A stretch of DNA of 20,538 bases from JAMIFN01 sp964608575. GTDB lineage: Bacteria > Pseudomonadota > Gammaproteobacteria > Burkholderiales > Burkholderiaceae_C. The first letter of the stretch is position 1, and each line of letters opens with the position of its first letter. The position numbers and the translations under genes are program-made. Below are positions 6,699 through 13,435 of this stretch, piece by piece. The notes below the pieces were generated by a model. It was not told where the DNA came from and did not search any database. It was given only the letters and a program-made list of their open reading frames with translations. The DNA is taken from positions 1 through 20,538 of the forward strand of contig CAZSPW010000022.1 in the NCBI GenBank assembly GCA_964608575.1, in the 5' to 3' direction.

Positions 6699-8141
6699 TT
6701 ATAGCCCCAGAGCCTTGGCCACACCTGCGCCATAAGCCGGGTCGCACTTACTGCAGTTGTCAATATGGCGGCGTTTGGTGGCCTCGCTTGCGCCATGCAT
6801 GGCGCGGGCGGTGTTGTCAAACAAAACCTGCTGCTGCGCAGGCGTCATCAATTTAAACAAAGCACGCGGCTGACTATAGTAATCGGCATCGTCTTGGCGG
6901 AAATCCCAGTGATCGGCCGCGCCATTGATTTTCAGCGGCGGCTCACGGTAATCGGGCTGCTCTTGCCACTGGCCGTAATTGTTAGGCTCATAGCCCAAGG
7001 TACTGCCGTAATTGCCGTCGGTGCGCATGGCGCCATCGCGGTGATAACTGTGCACAGGGCAACGCGGCGCGTTCACCGGAATATGGCCGTGGTTCACGCC
7101 CAAGCGGTAGCGTTGCGCATCACCATAGGAAAACAGCCGCCCCTGCAACATTTTGTCGGGCGAAAAGCCTATGCCAGGCACCACATTGGCGGGGTTGAAA
7201 GCCGCTTGCTCCACTTCGGCAAAGTAGTTGGCAGGGTTGCGATTGAGTTCCATCACGCCAACTTCAATCAGCGGATAGTCTTTATGCGGCCAAACTTTGC
7301 TCAAATCAAAGGGGTGATAGGGCACTTTTTCGGCATCAGTTTCAGGCATGATTTGCACGGACAGCGTCCATTTCGGAAAGTCACCGCGCTCAATCGCCTC
7401 GTACAAATCGCGCTGATGCGTTTCACGGTCTTTGCCCACGGCGGCCTCGGCCTCGGCGTCCGTCAGGTTTTTAATGCCTTGCTGTGTGCGCAGGTGGAAT
7501 TTGACCCAAAAGCGTTCGCTCGCGGCGTTGATAAAACTGAAAGTGTGCGAGCCAAAACCGTGCATATGACGATAGCTGGCGGGAATGCCGCGATCGGACA
7601 TGACGATGGTGATTTGATGCAGGGCTTCGGGCAGCAGGGTCCAAAAATCCCAGTTGTTTTCCGCGCTGCGCAAATTGGTGCGAGGGTCGCGTTTAACGGC
7701 GTGGTTTAAGTCAGGAAACTTCAGCGGATCGCGCAAAAAGAACACAGGCGTGTTATTGCCAACCAAATCCCAATTGCCCTCTTCCGTATAAAACTTCACC
7801 GCAAAGCCGCGAATATCGCGCTCAGCATCGGCCGCGCCGCGTTCGCCCGCCACGGTGGAAAAGCGCACGAATACATCCGTTTTTTTACCGACTTGGCTAA
7901 AAATTTTGGCGCGGGTGTATTTGGAAATATCGTGCGTGACCGTGAATGTGCCGTAAGCGCCCGAACCTTTGGCGTGCATACGGCGCTCAGGGATGACTTC
8001 ACGGTCAAAATGCGCCAGTTTTTCCAAAAACCAGACATCTTGCAGCAATTGCGGACCACGCGGGCCGGCAGTCATGACATTTTGGTTATCCACCACGGGG
8101 CAACCTGCAGCCGTGGTCAGGGAGGTTTTTTTCTCATTCAT
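6699..8141 (-). CDS. kat: Monofunctional haem catalase (small-subunit type)
   Basis: 480 residues. Decomposes H2O2 to water and oxygen; cytoplasmic, as no signal peptide is seen. Conserved elements: distal His56 in RRMHAKGSGAYG, Asn129 in LVGNNTPVFFLRD, and the proximal haem ligand Tyr339 in RLFSYGDAQRYRLG, with the expected spacing relative to bovine catalase. The length fits the small-subunit clade; no flavodoxin-like extension is present. It lies 162 nt downstream of ahpF on the same strand, with two inverted repeat fragments in the spacer, and ends in a strong terminator. Probably part of the peroxide response, although no full OxyR box is visible just upstream. Whether it is katA or katB is not decidable. 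Confidence 0.96.
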   Translation of the reverse strand: MNEKKTSLTTAAGCPVVDNQNVMTAGPRGPQLLQDVWFLEKLAHFDREVIPERRMHAKGSGAYGTFTVTHDISKYTRAKIFSQVGKKTDVFVRFSTVAGERGAADAERDIRGFAVKFYTEEGNWDLVGNNTPVFFLRDPLKFPDLNHAVKRDPRTNLRSAENNWDFWTLLPEALHQITIVMSDRGIPASYRHMHGFGSHTFSFINAASERFWVKFHLRTQQGIKNLTDAEAEAAVGKDRETHQRDLYEAIERGDFPKWTLSVQIMPETDAEKVPYHPFDLSKVWPHKDYPLIEVGVMELNRNPANYFAEVEQAAFNPANVVPGIGFSPDKMLQGRLFSYGDAQRYRLGVNHGHIPVNAPRCPVHSYHRDGAMRTDGNYGSTLGYEPNNYGQWQEQPDYREPPLKINGAADHWDFRQDDADYYSQPRALFKLMTPAQQQVLFDNTARAMHGASEATKRRHIDNCSKCDPAYGAGVAKALGL

Positions 8142-8228
8142 GCTGAAACTCCTTAGGTGGTGAGGACTTGGCTATTACAAGCGCATGCGCCTAAAGCAAC
8201 AAGCGGGGTAAGCCCCAAGCCATACGAT

Positions 8229-8246
8229 TTTCAGGCAGCTTTTCGG
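8229..8246 (+). repeat. Partial copy of the 40-bp repeat (right part only)
   Basis: TTTCAGGCAGCTTTTCGG on the plus strand matches the right part of copy D. It faces copy E (8249-8290, minus), so TCAGGCAG and CTGCCTGA form inverted arms about 28 nt apart between ahpF and catalase. Confidence 0.6.
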
Positions 8247-8248
8247 AT

Positions 8249-8290
8249 TTTAAGCCGTCGAATCTGCCTGAGCAGCTCACTTTTTAATAG
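8249..8290 (-). repeat. 40-bp dispersed repeat, copy E
   Basis: On the minus strand: CTATTAAAAAGTG, then core AGCTGCTCAGGCA and GATTCGACGGC. It starts 13 nt after the ahpF stop and reads in the same direction as ahpF. Confidence 0.88.
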
Positions 8291-8303
8291 TAGGAAACCA
8301 TGA

Positions 8304-9872
8304 TTAATGCTGTGGCGCAGAGCTACGAATCAAATAATCAAAGGCGCTGAGCGCGGCTTTGGCACCCTCGCCCGCTGCAATCACGATTTGTTTATAAGGC
8401 ACCGTGGTGCAATCGCCCGCAGCGAATACGCCAGGCAGATTGGTGGCGCATTTGGCATCGATTTCAATCTCGCCAAATTTGCTCAAATTGACCGTATCTT
8501 TCAAAAATTCGGTATTGGGCACCAGGCCAATTTGCACAAACACGCCAGCCAAATCCAGCTGCTCGACTTCGCCCGTCTCGCGGTGTTTTTTCGACAGGGC
8601 GCTGACCTTGCCATCAGTGCCATGTATTTCTGTGGTGGCGCAATTGGTATGCACGGTGACATTGGGCAGCGAGTGCAGTTTATTGACCAAGACCGCATCG
8701 GCTTTGAGCGCGGGCATGAATTCGACTACATCCACATGCTCGACCACGCCAGCCAAATCAATCGCCGCTTCCACGCCTGAATTGCCGCCGCCAATCACCG
8801 CCACTTTTTTGCCTTTGAACAGCGGGCCATCGCAATGTGGGCAATAGGCTACGCCTTTGTTTTTGTACTCTTGCTCGCCTGGCACATTGACATTGCGCCA
8901 GCGCGCACCGGTGGACAAAATCACGCTGCGGCTTTTCAGCACCGCGCCGCTTTCGGTTTCCACGGTAATCAAACCACCGGGCTGATCGGCAGGGATAATG
9001 CGCGCAGCTTTTTGCAGATTCATGATGTCCACACCATAGGCATTGGTGTGCGCCAATAAATCGGCAGCAAATTTGGGCCCTGTGGTTTCGGGAATACTGA
9101 TGTAGTTTTCGATGGATTGGGTGTCATTGACTTGGCCACCAAAGCGCTCGGCCAAAACCCCGACGCGGATGCCTTTGCGCGCCGCGTAAATCGCCGCAGC
9201 GCCACCCGCTGGGCCGCCGCCCACAATCAAGACATCAAAAGGCGCTTTTTCGCTGAGTTTGGCCGCTTCGCGCGCGGCTGCGCCCTTGTCCATCATCTGC
9301 AGCAGCTCTTCCACATCGGTTTTGCCAGAATGGAACATGCTGCCGGCTTGCCAAACTTGCGGCACAGCCATGACTTCTCGTGCTTCCACCTCGGCTTGAT
9401 TCAAACCGCCATCGATGATGGTGGTTTTGATGCGCGGGTTGAATACGCTCATCAGCGTCAGCGCCTGCACCACATCGGGGCAGTTGTGGCAAGACAGGCT
9501 CATATAGACCTCGAAATCGAAGTCCGCATCCAAGCCTTGAATCTGCTCAATCACTGCAGGCTCAACTTTGGGCGGGTGTCCGCCCGACCAGAGCAGCGCC
9601 AGCACCAAAGAAGTGAATTCATGCCCCAGTGGAATGGCAGCAAAACTCAGGTGTTGCACGCCATCTGCGCGGCTGATAGCAAAGCTAGGAACGCGCTTAT
9701 CTTGCCCATCGGTTTTGAGCGTGATTTTGTCGCTCATGGCCGCGATTTGCTCCAATAGGCCTTTGAGTTCGGCCGAAGACTCATCGCTGCCCAGCGTAGC
9801 AGTCAAGGTAATAGGGCGGCGCAACAAACCCATGTATTGCTGCAATTGGGCGCTCATTTCTTGATCCAACAT
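8304..9872 (-). CDS. ahpF: Alkyl hydroperoxide reductase subunit F
   Basis: 522 residues, the usual AhpF length. This FAD/NADH enzyme passes electrons to AhpC. The N-terminal tandem-thioredoxin domain holds the redox pair CHNC (Cys128/Cys131). The FAD loop GGGPAGGAAA starts at about 218, the thioredoxin-reductase-type redox centre CPHC is Cys344/Cys347, the second dinucleotide loop is GGGNSGVEAA, and the C-terminal GVFAAGDCTT closes the FAD site. All positions match E. coli AhpF within one residue. A good AAGGAG ribosome site precedes the ATG. ahpC lies upstream on the same strand but is separated by 311 nt with a terminator and a palindromic repeat, so ahpF may need read-through or its own promoter. 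Confidence 0.97.
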   Translation of the reverse strand: MLDQEMSAQLQQYMGLLRRPITLTATLGSDESSAELKGLLEQIAAMSDKITLKTDGQDKRVPSFAISRADGVQHLSFAAIPLGHEFTSLVLALLWSGGHPPKVEPAVIEQIQGLDADFDFEVYMSLSCHNCPDVVQALTLMSVFNPRIKTTIIDGGLNQAEVEAREVMAVPQVWQAGSMFHSGKTDVEELLQMMDKGAAAREAAKLSEKAPFDVLIVGGGPAGGAAAIYAARKGIRVGVLAERFGGQVNDTQSIENYISIPETTGPKFAADLLAHTNAYGVDIMNLQKAARIIPADQPGGLITVETESGAVLKSRSVILSTGARWRNVNVPGEQEYKNKGVAYCPHCDGPLFKGKKVAVIGGGNSGVEAAIDLAGVVEHVDVVEFMPALKADAVLVNKLHSLPNVTVHTNCATTEIHGTDGKVSALSKKHRETGEVEQLDLAGVFVQIGLVPNTEFLKDTVNLSKFGEIEIDAKCATNLPGVFAAGDCTTVPYKQIVIAAGEGAKAALSAFDYLIRSSAPQH

Positions 9873-9937
9873 ATCTATCTCCTTTTAAAACAAACCTATG
9901 AACTATTTAGGATAGGCTCGGCTACACCTTGCTTTGG

Positions 9938-10031
9938 TCATTGCGAGCGAAGCGAGGCGATCCACGATAGCTAAGGCTAAGCCAATCACACCGTACTGGA
10001 TTGCCGCGTCGCTGCGCTCTTGGCTATGACG
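9938..10031. repeat. 94-bp palindromic intergenic repeat, copy 2
   Basis: The left arm begins TCATTGCGAGCGAAGCG and ends GCGATCCA at about 9964. The right arm begins TGGATTGCCGCGTCGC at 9997 and ends GGCTATGACG. It has the same architecture and almost the same length as copy 1 (2264-2356); the centres differ. Confidence 0.85.
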
Positions 10032-10097
10032 CAGCCTCACAAAAAACTCTCGGAAAAACAGCGGTGATAGGCTGCTCTTTCAGCAATTTTTGGCGAT

Positions 10098-10140
10098 AAA
10101 AAACCGAACGGGACTGCGTCAGCACGCACCCGCCGTTCGG
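10098..10140 (-). terminator. Rho-independent terminator after ahpC
   Basis: Outer stem CCGAACGG (10104-10111) and CCGTTCGG (10133-10140), with an inner imperfect stem TGCGT/ACGCA. On the minus strand it is followed by six T's (10103-10098). It lies 43 nt after the ahpC stop, ahead of ahpF. Confidence 0.85.
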
Positions 10141-10183
10141 CTTGGCGATTAAGCGGCCTGCGCCCTTGGCGCAGGAGCCAAAC

Positions 10184-10753
10184 TTAAATCTTGCCGACCA
10201 ACTCGAGAGAAGGCTTCAGCGTTTTCTCGCCATCTTTCCATTTAGCAGGGCAAACTTCACCTGGGTGCGCCGCTGTGTACTGGGCTGCTTTGAGCTTGCG
10301 CACAGTTTCAGCTACATCACGAGCGATTTCGTTAGAGTGGATTTCCAAGGTTTTGATGGTGCCGCTAGGATCAATCACAAAAGTGCCGCGCAGTGCCAAG
10401 CCTTCTTCAGCGATATGCACACCAAAAGCATTGGTCAATTGGTGCGTAGGATCGCCAACTAAGGGGAATTTGGCTTGGCCAACAGCCGCCGAAGTCTCGT
10501 GCCAAACTTTGTGGCTGAAATGCGTATCCGTCGTGACGATATACACCTCGGTATTGGCCTTGGTGAATTCGTCGTAATGCTTGGCCGCGTCTTCAATTTC
10601 CGTTGGGCAGTTGAAGGTAAAGGCCGCAGGCATAAAAATCACAACTGACCAGTTCTTGCCGTTAGACCAGTCTTTTTCAGTCACTTCAATGAATTTGCCG
10701 TTGTGGAAGGCATTGGCTTTAAAGGGTTGTACTTTGGTATTAATCAAACTCAT
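10184..10753 (-). CDS. ahpC: Alkyl hydroperoxide reductase subunit C (2-Cys peroxiredoxin)
   Basis: 189 residues. Reduces H2O2 and organic peroxides, recycled by AhpF. The peroxidatic Cys49 lies in FTFNCPTEIED and the resolving Cys168 in HPGEVCPAKW, matching typical 2-Cys AhpC spacing (47/166 in E. coli). The active-site context reads MPAAFTFNCPTE rather than the enteric YPADFTFVCPTE; I recall this variant from Burkholderiales. A strong GAGGAG ribosome site precedes the ATG. Upstream, at 10835-10849, is an OxyR-like box. The order ahpC then ahpF is classic, but an intervening terminator suggests more AhpC than AhpF. Confidence 0.97.
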   Translation of the reverse strand: MSLINTKVQPFKANAFHNGKFIEVTEKDWSNGKNWSVVIFMPAAFTFNCPTEIEDAAKHYDEFTKANTEVYIVTTDTHFSHKVWHETSAAVGQAKFPLVGDPTHQLTNAFGVHIAEEGLALRGTFVIDPSGTIKTLEIHSNEIARDVAETVRKLKAAQYTAAHPGEVCPAKWKDGEKTLKPSLELVGKI

Positions 10754-11068
10754 GGATAGCTCCTCAAAGGTTGCAAGAAAAAAATCGATGTCATCAAGCG
10801 ATTTTTAAATGAATCAATCGCCGATGGGTGAATCATAGCTATAAACTATCAAAAAACCAGTCCTAGCCGATTCATTTTATGCAAAGGCAGCATAGCTTTT
10901 ATGAATCGTGCTCGCTCACGCTGCGCATGCCGCTTGTACTGCCATCGCTGCCATCCAATGCGAGTTGTAAAAACCCTTCGCGCCAGCGACTTATCTGGCG
11001 CAAGCGCACGCTTTAGCCTAGACTGGTAGCAGATTTGGCAATAAAAGTTTTTCACAAGGAGACATGAA
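10754..11068. other. 315-nt divergent regulatory region between ahpC and the chalcone-isomerase-like gene
   Basis: Holds the OxyR-like box (10835-10849), followed by a stretch CTATCAAAAAACCAG that resembles the left part of the 40-bp repeat. A perfect inverted repeat GCGCCAG (10980-10986) / CTGGCGC (10995-11001) has an 8-nt loop. An AAGGAG ribosome site serves the plus-strand gene. No extra gene is supported. Confidence 0.65.
10835..10849. promoter_or_regulatory. OxyR-like binding site upstream of ahpC
   Basis: ATAGCTATAAACTAT fits all ten defined positions of one dyad (ATAGnTnnnAnCTAT) of the classical OxyR consensus. It lies 82 nt upstream of the ahpC start. The second dyad expected 7 nt away is weak on either side. 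The right CTAT could alternatively derive from a remnant of the 40-bp repeat. Confidence 0.6.
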
Positions 11069-11668
11069 ATGATCAAGCGCAACACTATCGTCGCCAGCGT
11101 GCTGGCCTGCGCCATCGCCTTGCCTGTTTATGCGCAGGAATTGGCCGTTGGCAGCACCAAGTTTCCCATCAACACCACAGTGAGTGAGCAAAAATTACAG
11201 CTCAACGGTGCAGGCATACGCTACAAAGCCATTTTTAAAGTGTATGCCGCAGGCTTGTATTTAGCTAAGCCCAGCAAAAGCCCAGAGGATGTGCTCAGTA
11301 TGCCTGGCGCTAAGCGCGTGACCATGGTGTTTTTGCGCGAGTTGGATGCCAAAGAGTTTGGCAAGCTGATGATCGCAGGCGTAGAGAACAATGTAAAAGA
11401 CAAAAAGCAGCTGGTTAATGCTATGCCTGGATTGCTGAAAATGGGCGATATTTTTTCGCGCTATAAGAAAATGAATCCGGGTGAAGAAATCCATTTCGAT
11501 TTGAATGCCGACAAAAGCGTGAGTCTGCAAGTGCGTGGCAAAACCGAAGCCATTGCAGGCGGCACTGATTTCTACGATGCCATTTTGCTGGTCTGGCTCG
11601 GTAAATCCCCTGTAGATTACAAGCTCAAAGAGGCCATGTTGACTGGCGGCGTGGCGGCGCAGAAATAA
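11069..11668 (+). CDS. Periplasmic chalcone isomerase-like (CHI-fold) protein
   Basis: 199 residues. A signal peptide is clear: MIKRN, hydrophobic core, cleavage after PVYA before QELAVG. The mature part shows the bacterial chalcone-isomerase-like pattern: LQLNGAGIRYKAIFKVYAAGLYL, then KRVTMVFLRELDAKEFGKLMIAGVENN, a Phe-Asp region, and FYDAILLVWLGKSPVDYKLKEAML. In proteobacteria these proteins are exported and of unknown function; some bind fatty-acid-like ligands, and true flavonoid isomerase activity is not implied. An AAGGAG site precedes the ATG; a two-codon ATG-AAA-TGA overlaps the start but is too close to the ribosome site to matter. It is monocistronic, ending at a bidirectional terminator. 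Confidence 0.85.
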   Translation: MIKRNTIVASVLACAIALPVYAQELAVGSTKFPINTTVSEQKLQLNGAGIRYKAIFKVYAAGLYLAKPSKSPEDVLSMPGAKRVTMVFLRELDAKEFGKLMIAGVENNVKDKKQLVNAMPGLLKMGDIFSRYKKMNPGEEIHFDLNADKSVSLQVRGKTEAIAGGTDFYDAILLVWLGKSPVDYKLKEAMLTGGVAAQK

Positions 11669-11669
11669 G

Positions 11670-11690
11670 CCCCTTGCCCTTGCCCTTGCC
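11670..11690 (+). repeat. Short CCCTTG tandem repeat
   Basis: Three consecutive CCCTTG units followed by CCCCC, directly after the stop codon of the chalcone-isomerase-like gene and before its terminator. No function is evident. Confidence 0.7.
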
Positions 11691-11695
11691 CCCAC

Positions 11696-11728
11696 AAAAA
11701 AGCGCAAGCCATTTTGCTTGCGCTTTTT
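11696..11728. terminator. Bidirectional Rho-independent terminator
   Basis: A perfect 13-bp stem, AAAAAGCGCAAGC (11697-11709) with GCTTGCGCTTTTT (11716-11728), has a 6-nt loop CATTTT. A and T runs on the two sides serve both strands. It sits between the convergent chalcone-isomerase-like and uspA genes. Confidence 0.92.
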
Positions 11729-11753
11729 CATGGATCAACACGCCTTTTGCATA

Positions 11754-12194
11754 CTAAGCATGCACCACCAAAACCGAACGCGCTGCGTGCGAGACAACTT
11801 TTTGCGTCACGCTGCCTAAAAGCAATTTTTGCACCCCTTTGCGCCCATGCGAGCCCATCACAATCAAGTCTGCGCCCAAGTTCTCGGCCGCATCGACGAT
11901 GCCGCGCCAAGCCGATACGCCTTCGAGTCGCATTTCTTGCGCATGAACCCCTAAAGCTTGCATAGCGGCGCTGGCTTTGAGCAAGGTTGTGTCGGCTTGC
12001 TGCTGCGCAATTTGCGCGTATTGCTGTTGCGCGATGCCCAAATCCATTTCGCTCATCGTCAGGGCTGGGAAAGGTTCAATCACCGTCAGCAACACCACCT
12101 GCGAGCCAAAGGATTTTGCCAATGCGCCGGCTTTATCCAAAGCCAAATGGGCGGTTTCTGAACCATCAACGGGTACCAAGATCTTATTAAACAT
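11754..12194 (-). CDS. Universal stress protein, UspA family (ATP-binding type)
   Basis: 146 residues, a single Usp domain. It begins FNKILVPVDGSETAHLAL, the first strand with the Asp that contacts adenine. The nucleotide loop GSHGRKGVQKLLLGSVT (about 114-130) fits G-2x-G-9x-G-S/T, so ATP binding is expected, followed by the last strand RSVLVVHA. Cytoplasmic. The family is induced under starvation and stress; the exact role cannot be derived. An AAAGGAG ribosome site lies 6 nt before the ATG. It is convergent with the chalcone-isomerase-like gene and divergent from prmA. Confidence 0.93.
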   Translation of the reverse strand: MFNKILVPVDGSETAHLALDKAGALAKSFGSQVVLLTVIEPFPALTMSEMDLGIAQQQYAQIAQQQADTTLLKASAAMQALGVHAQEMRLEGVSAWRGIVDAAENLGADLIVMGSHGRKGVQKLLLGSVTQKVVSHAARSVLVVHA

Positions 12195-12340
12195 ACAGCA
12201 CTCCTTTTACAGTGAACGAATGCAAACAGTGTAGAGCAAATGCACACCCTGACGGCAAAAAGAATCTCGTTATGATGCAGGCCAGCAAACTGCTGCCAGC
12301 TTTCTTTTATTTAGGCATAAAAATAAAGAGAAACCTCACC

Positions 12341-12372
12341 AAAATTACCCTAGCAGCTCACAAAAAAATAGC
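12341..12372 (-). repeat. Partial copy of the 40-bp repeat (left part)
   Basis: On the minus strand, GCTATTTTTTTGTGAGCTGCT (split here as GCTATTTTTTTG and TGAGCTGCT) matches the left half of copies E and F; the CAGGCA core is then lost. It lies just upstream of prmA. Confidence 0.5.
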
Positions 12373-12393
12373 AAAAACAGCCCCTAACTAGCC

Positions 12394-13299
12394 ATGTTTG
12401 AACTCCACCTCCTTGCCCCCGAAGCCGCTGTCGAAAGCGTCAGCGATGCGCTCGATGCGCTCGACGCCCTGTCCGTCAGCGTCGAAGATGCCGATGCGCA
12501 AACCCCGGCCGAACAAGCCCTGTTTGGCGAGCCTGGTATGCCCCCGCCCAAAGAGGGCTGGCAGCGCAGCAGTATCAAAGCCCTATTCCCAAGCGAGGCG
12601 GCCGCACGCGAAGCGGCCAGTCTGCTCGCGGCGCAAGATTTTTTTGCCGATTGCCAATTGCTACAAGTGCAAGAAGTGGCCGAGCAAGACTGGGTGCGCC
12701 TGACGCAAAGCCAGTTTGAGCCCGTGGAAATCACGCCTGAATTTTGGATCGTGCCCAGCTGGCACCAAGCGCCGGCGCAGGCCAAAACGGTGATGACGCT
12801 GGACCCTGGGCTGGCCTTCGGCACCGGCACCCATCCCACCACGCGCATGTGTTTGCAATGGGTGGCCGAGCACCCCGCAGACATAGCAGGCCAGCGCGTG
12901 CTCGATTACGGCTGTGGCTCAGGTATTTTGGCCATAGGTGCGGCGCTGTACGGCGCGACCGAGATTGATGCGGTCGATATTGACCCCGCAGCCGTGCAAG
13001 CCACAGGCGATAACGCAGAAAACAACCGCGTTGCCCAAGGCTTGATTCGTGTCGGCCTGCCCAACGCCTGCAGCGGCCAATACCACACCGTACTGGCTAA
13101 TATTTTGGCCACCCCGCTAAAGGTATTAGCGCCCTTGCTCTGCGGCCATGTGGCCGCTGGCGGGCATTTGGTGTTGGCGGGCATTTTGGAGCGCCAAGAA
13201 GAGGAACTCAAAGCCGCTTACGCGCCTTATCTACAACTGGAAGTGGCGAATCGGCAAGACGGCTGGATATTGATGACGGGACAAAAAGCGGCTGGGTAA
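12394..13299 (+). CDS. prmA: Ribosomal protein L11 methyltransferase
   Basis: 301 residues. Uses S-adenosylmethionine to methylate L11 amino groups in the cytoplasm. The N-terminal substrate-recognition domain (about 1-90, starting MFELHLLAP) is followed by WIVPSWHQAP and the PrmA hallmark LDPGLAFGTGTHPTTRMCLQW. The SAM loop VLDYGCGSGILAIGA, the acidic AVDIDPAAV and the catalytic-region ANILATPL motif are present. The E. coli protein is 293 residues. Start ATG at 12394; no strong Shine-Dalgarno. accC, the frequent partner of prmA in betaproteobacteria, is not adjacent here: the upstream neighbour is a divergent uspA. Confidence 0.95.
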   Translation: MFELHLLAPEAAVESVSDALDALDALSVSVEDADAQTPAEQALFGEPGMPPPKEGWQRSSIKALFPSEAAAREAASLLAAQDFFADCQLLQVQEVAEQDWVRLTQSQFEPVEITPEFWIVPSWHQAPAQAKTVMTLDPGLAFGTGTHPTTRMCLQWVAEHPADIAGQRVLDYGCGSGILAIGAALYGATEIDAVDIDPAAVQATGDNAENNRVAQGLIRVGLPNACSGQYHTVLANILATPLKVLAPLLCGHVAAGGHLVLAGILERQEEELKAAYAPYLQLEVANRQDGWILMTGQKAAG

Positions 13300-13385
13300 A
13301 AGCATCAGCTCTTAACATCCATTCTTAGCATCGGCTCTTTGCTATGCTTTTATAGCCATTTTTTCAGCATCTTTTACTGCAAATG

Positions 13386-13425
13386 AGGCGGAAAATCTGC
13401 CTGGGCAGCTCACTTTTTTACTGGA
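13386..13425 (-). repeat. 40-bp dispersed repeat, copy F
   Basis: On the minus strand: CAGTAAAAAAGTG, core AGCTGCCCAGGCA, then GATTTTCCGCC. It starts 10 nt after the rpoN stop, in the direction of rpoN, within the 136-bp space between convergent prmA and rpoN. Confidence 0.85.
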
Positions 13426-13435
13426 TTTTTTAGCA

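Larger units (their letters stand above)
9873..10183. other. 311-nt spacer between ahpC and ahpF
   Basis: Contains the ahpC terminator (10098-10140), palindromic repeat copy 2 (9938-10031) and a short inverted repeat CCTAT/ATAGG near 9894-9916. No gene is supported. An ahpF promoter is expected between 9873 and 9937, but I cannot point to convincing -35 and -10 boxes. Confidence 0.7.

Noticed and set aside
6765..7709. Long plus-strand open frame antisense to catalase (314 codons)
   Set aside because: A shadow of the GC-biased catalase codons, lacking any recognisable domain; the opposite strand encodes a complete catalase.
8229..8246. Calling the 40-bp repeat a Neisseriaceae DNA uptake sequence
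   Set aside because: It shares only the CTGCCTGA part with the known 12-mers, the conserved unit is much longer, and the gene content points to Burkholderiales.
8287..8301. Possible OxyR site ATAGTAGGAAACCAT upstream of catalase
   Set aside because: Eight of ten positions match, but it is 146 nt from the catalase start, ends at the ahpF stop and includes repeat copy E sequence.
9117..9758. Plus-strand open frame antisense to ahpF (213 codons)
   Set aside because: Antisense shadow of a well-supported gene; no domain, no ribosome site of note.
9896..9914. Possible OxyR half-site upstream of ahpF
   Set aside because: On the minus strand it matches only about seven of ten defined positions and the closing CTAT is missing.
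10849..11115. Small minus-strand frame (88 codons) in the ahpC upstream region
   Set aside because: Overlaps the chalcone-isomerase-like start, has a basic low-information sequence, and the region is better explained as regulatory DNA.
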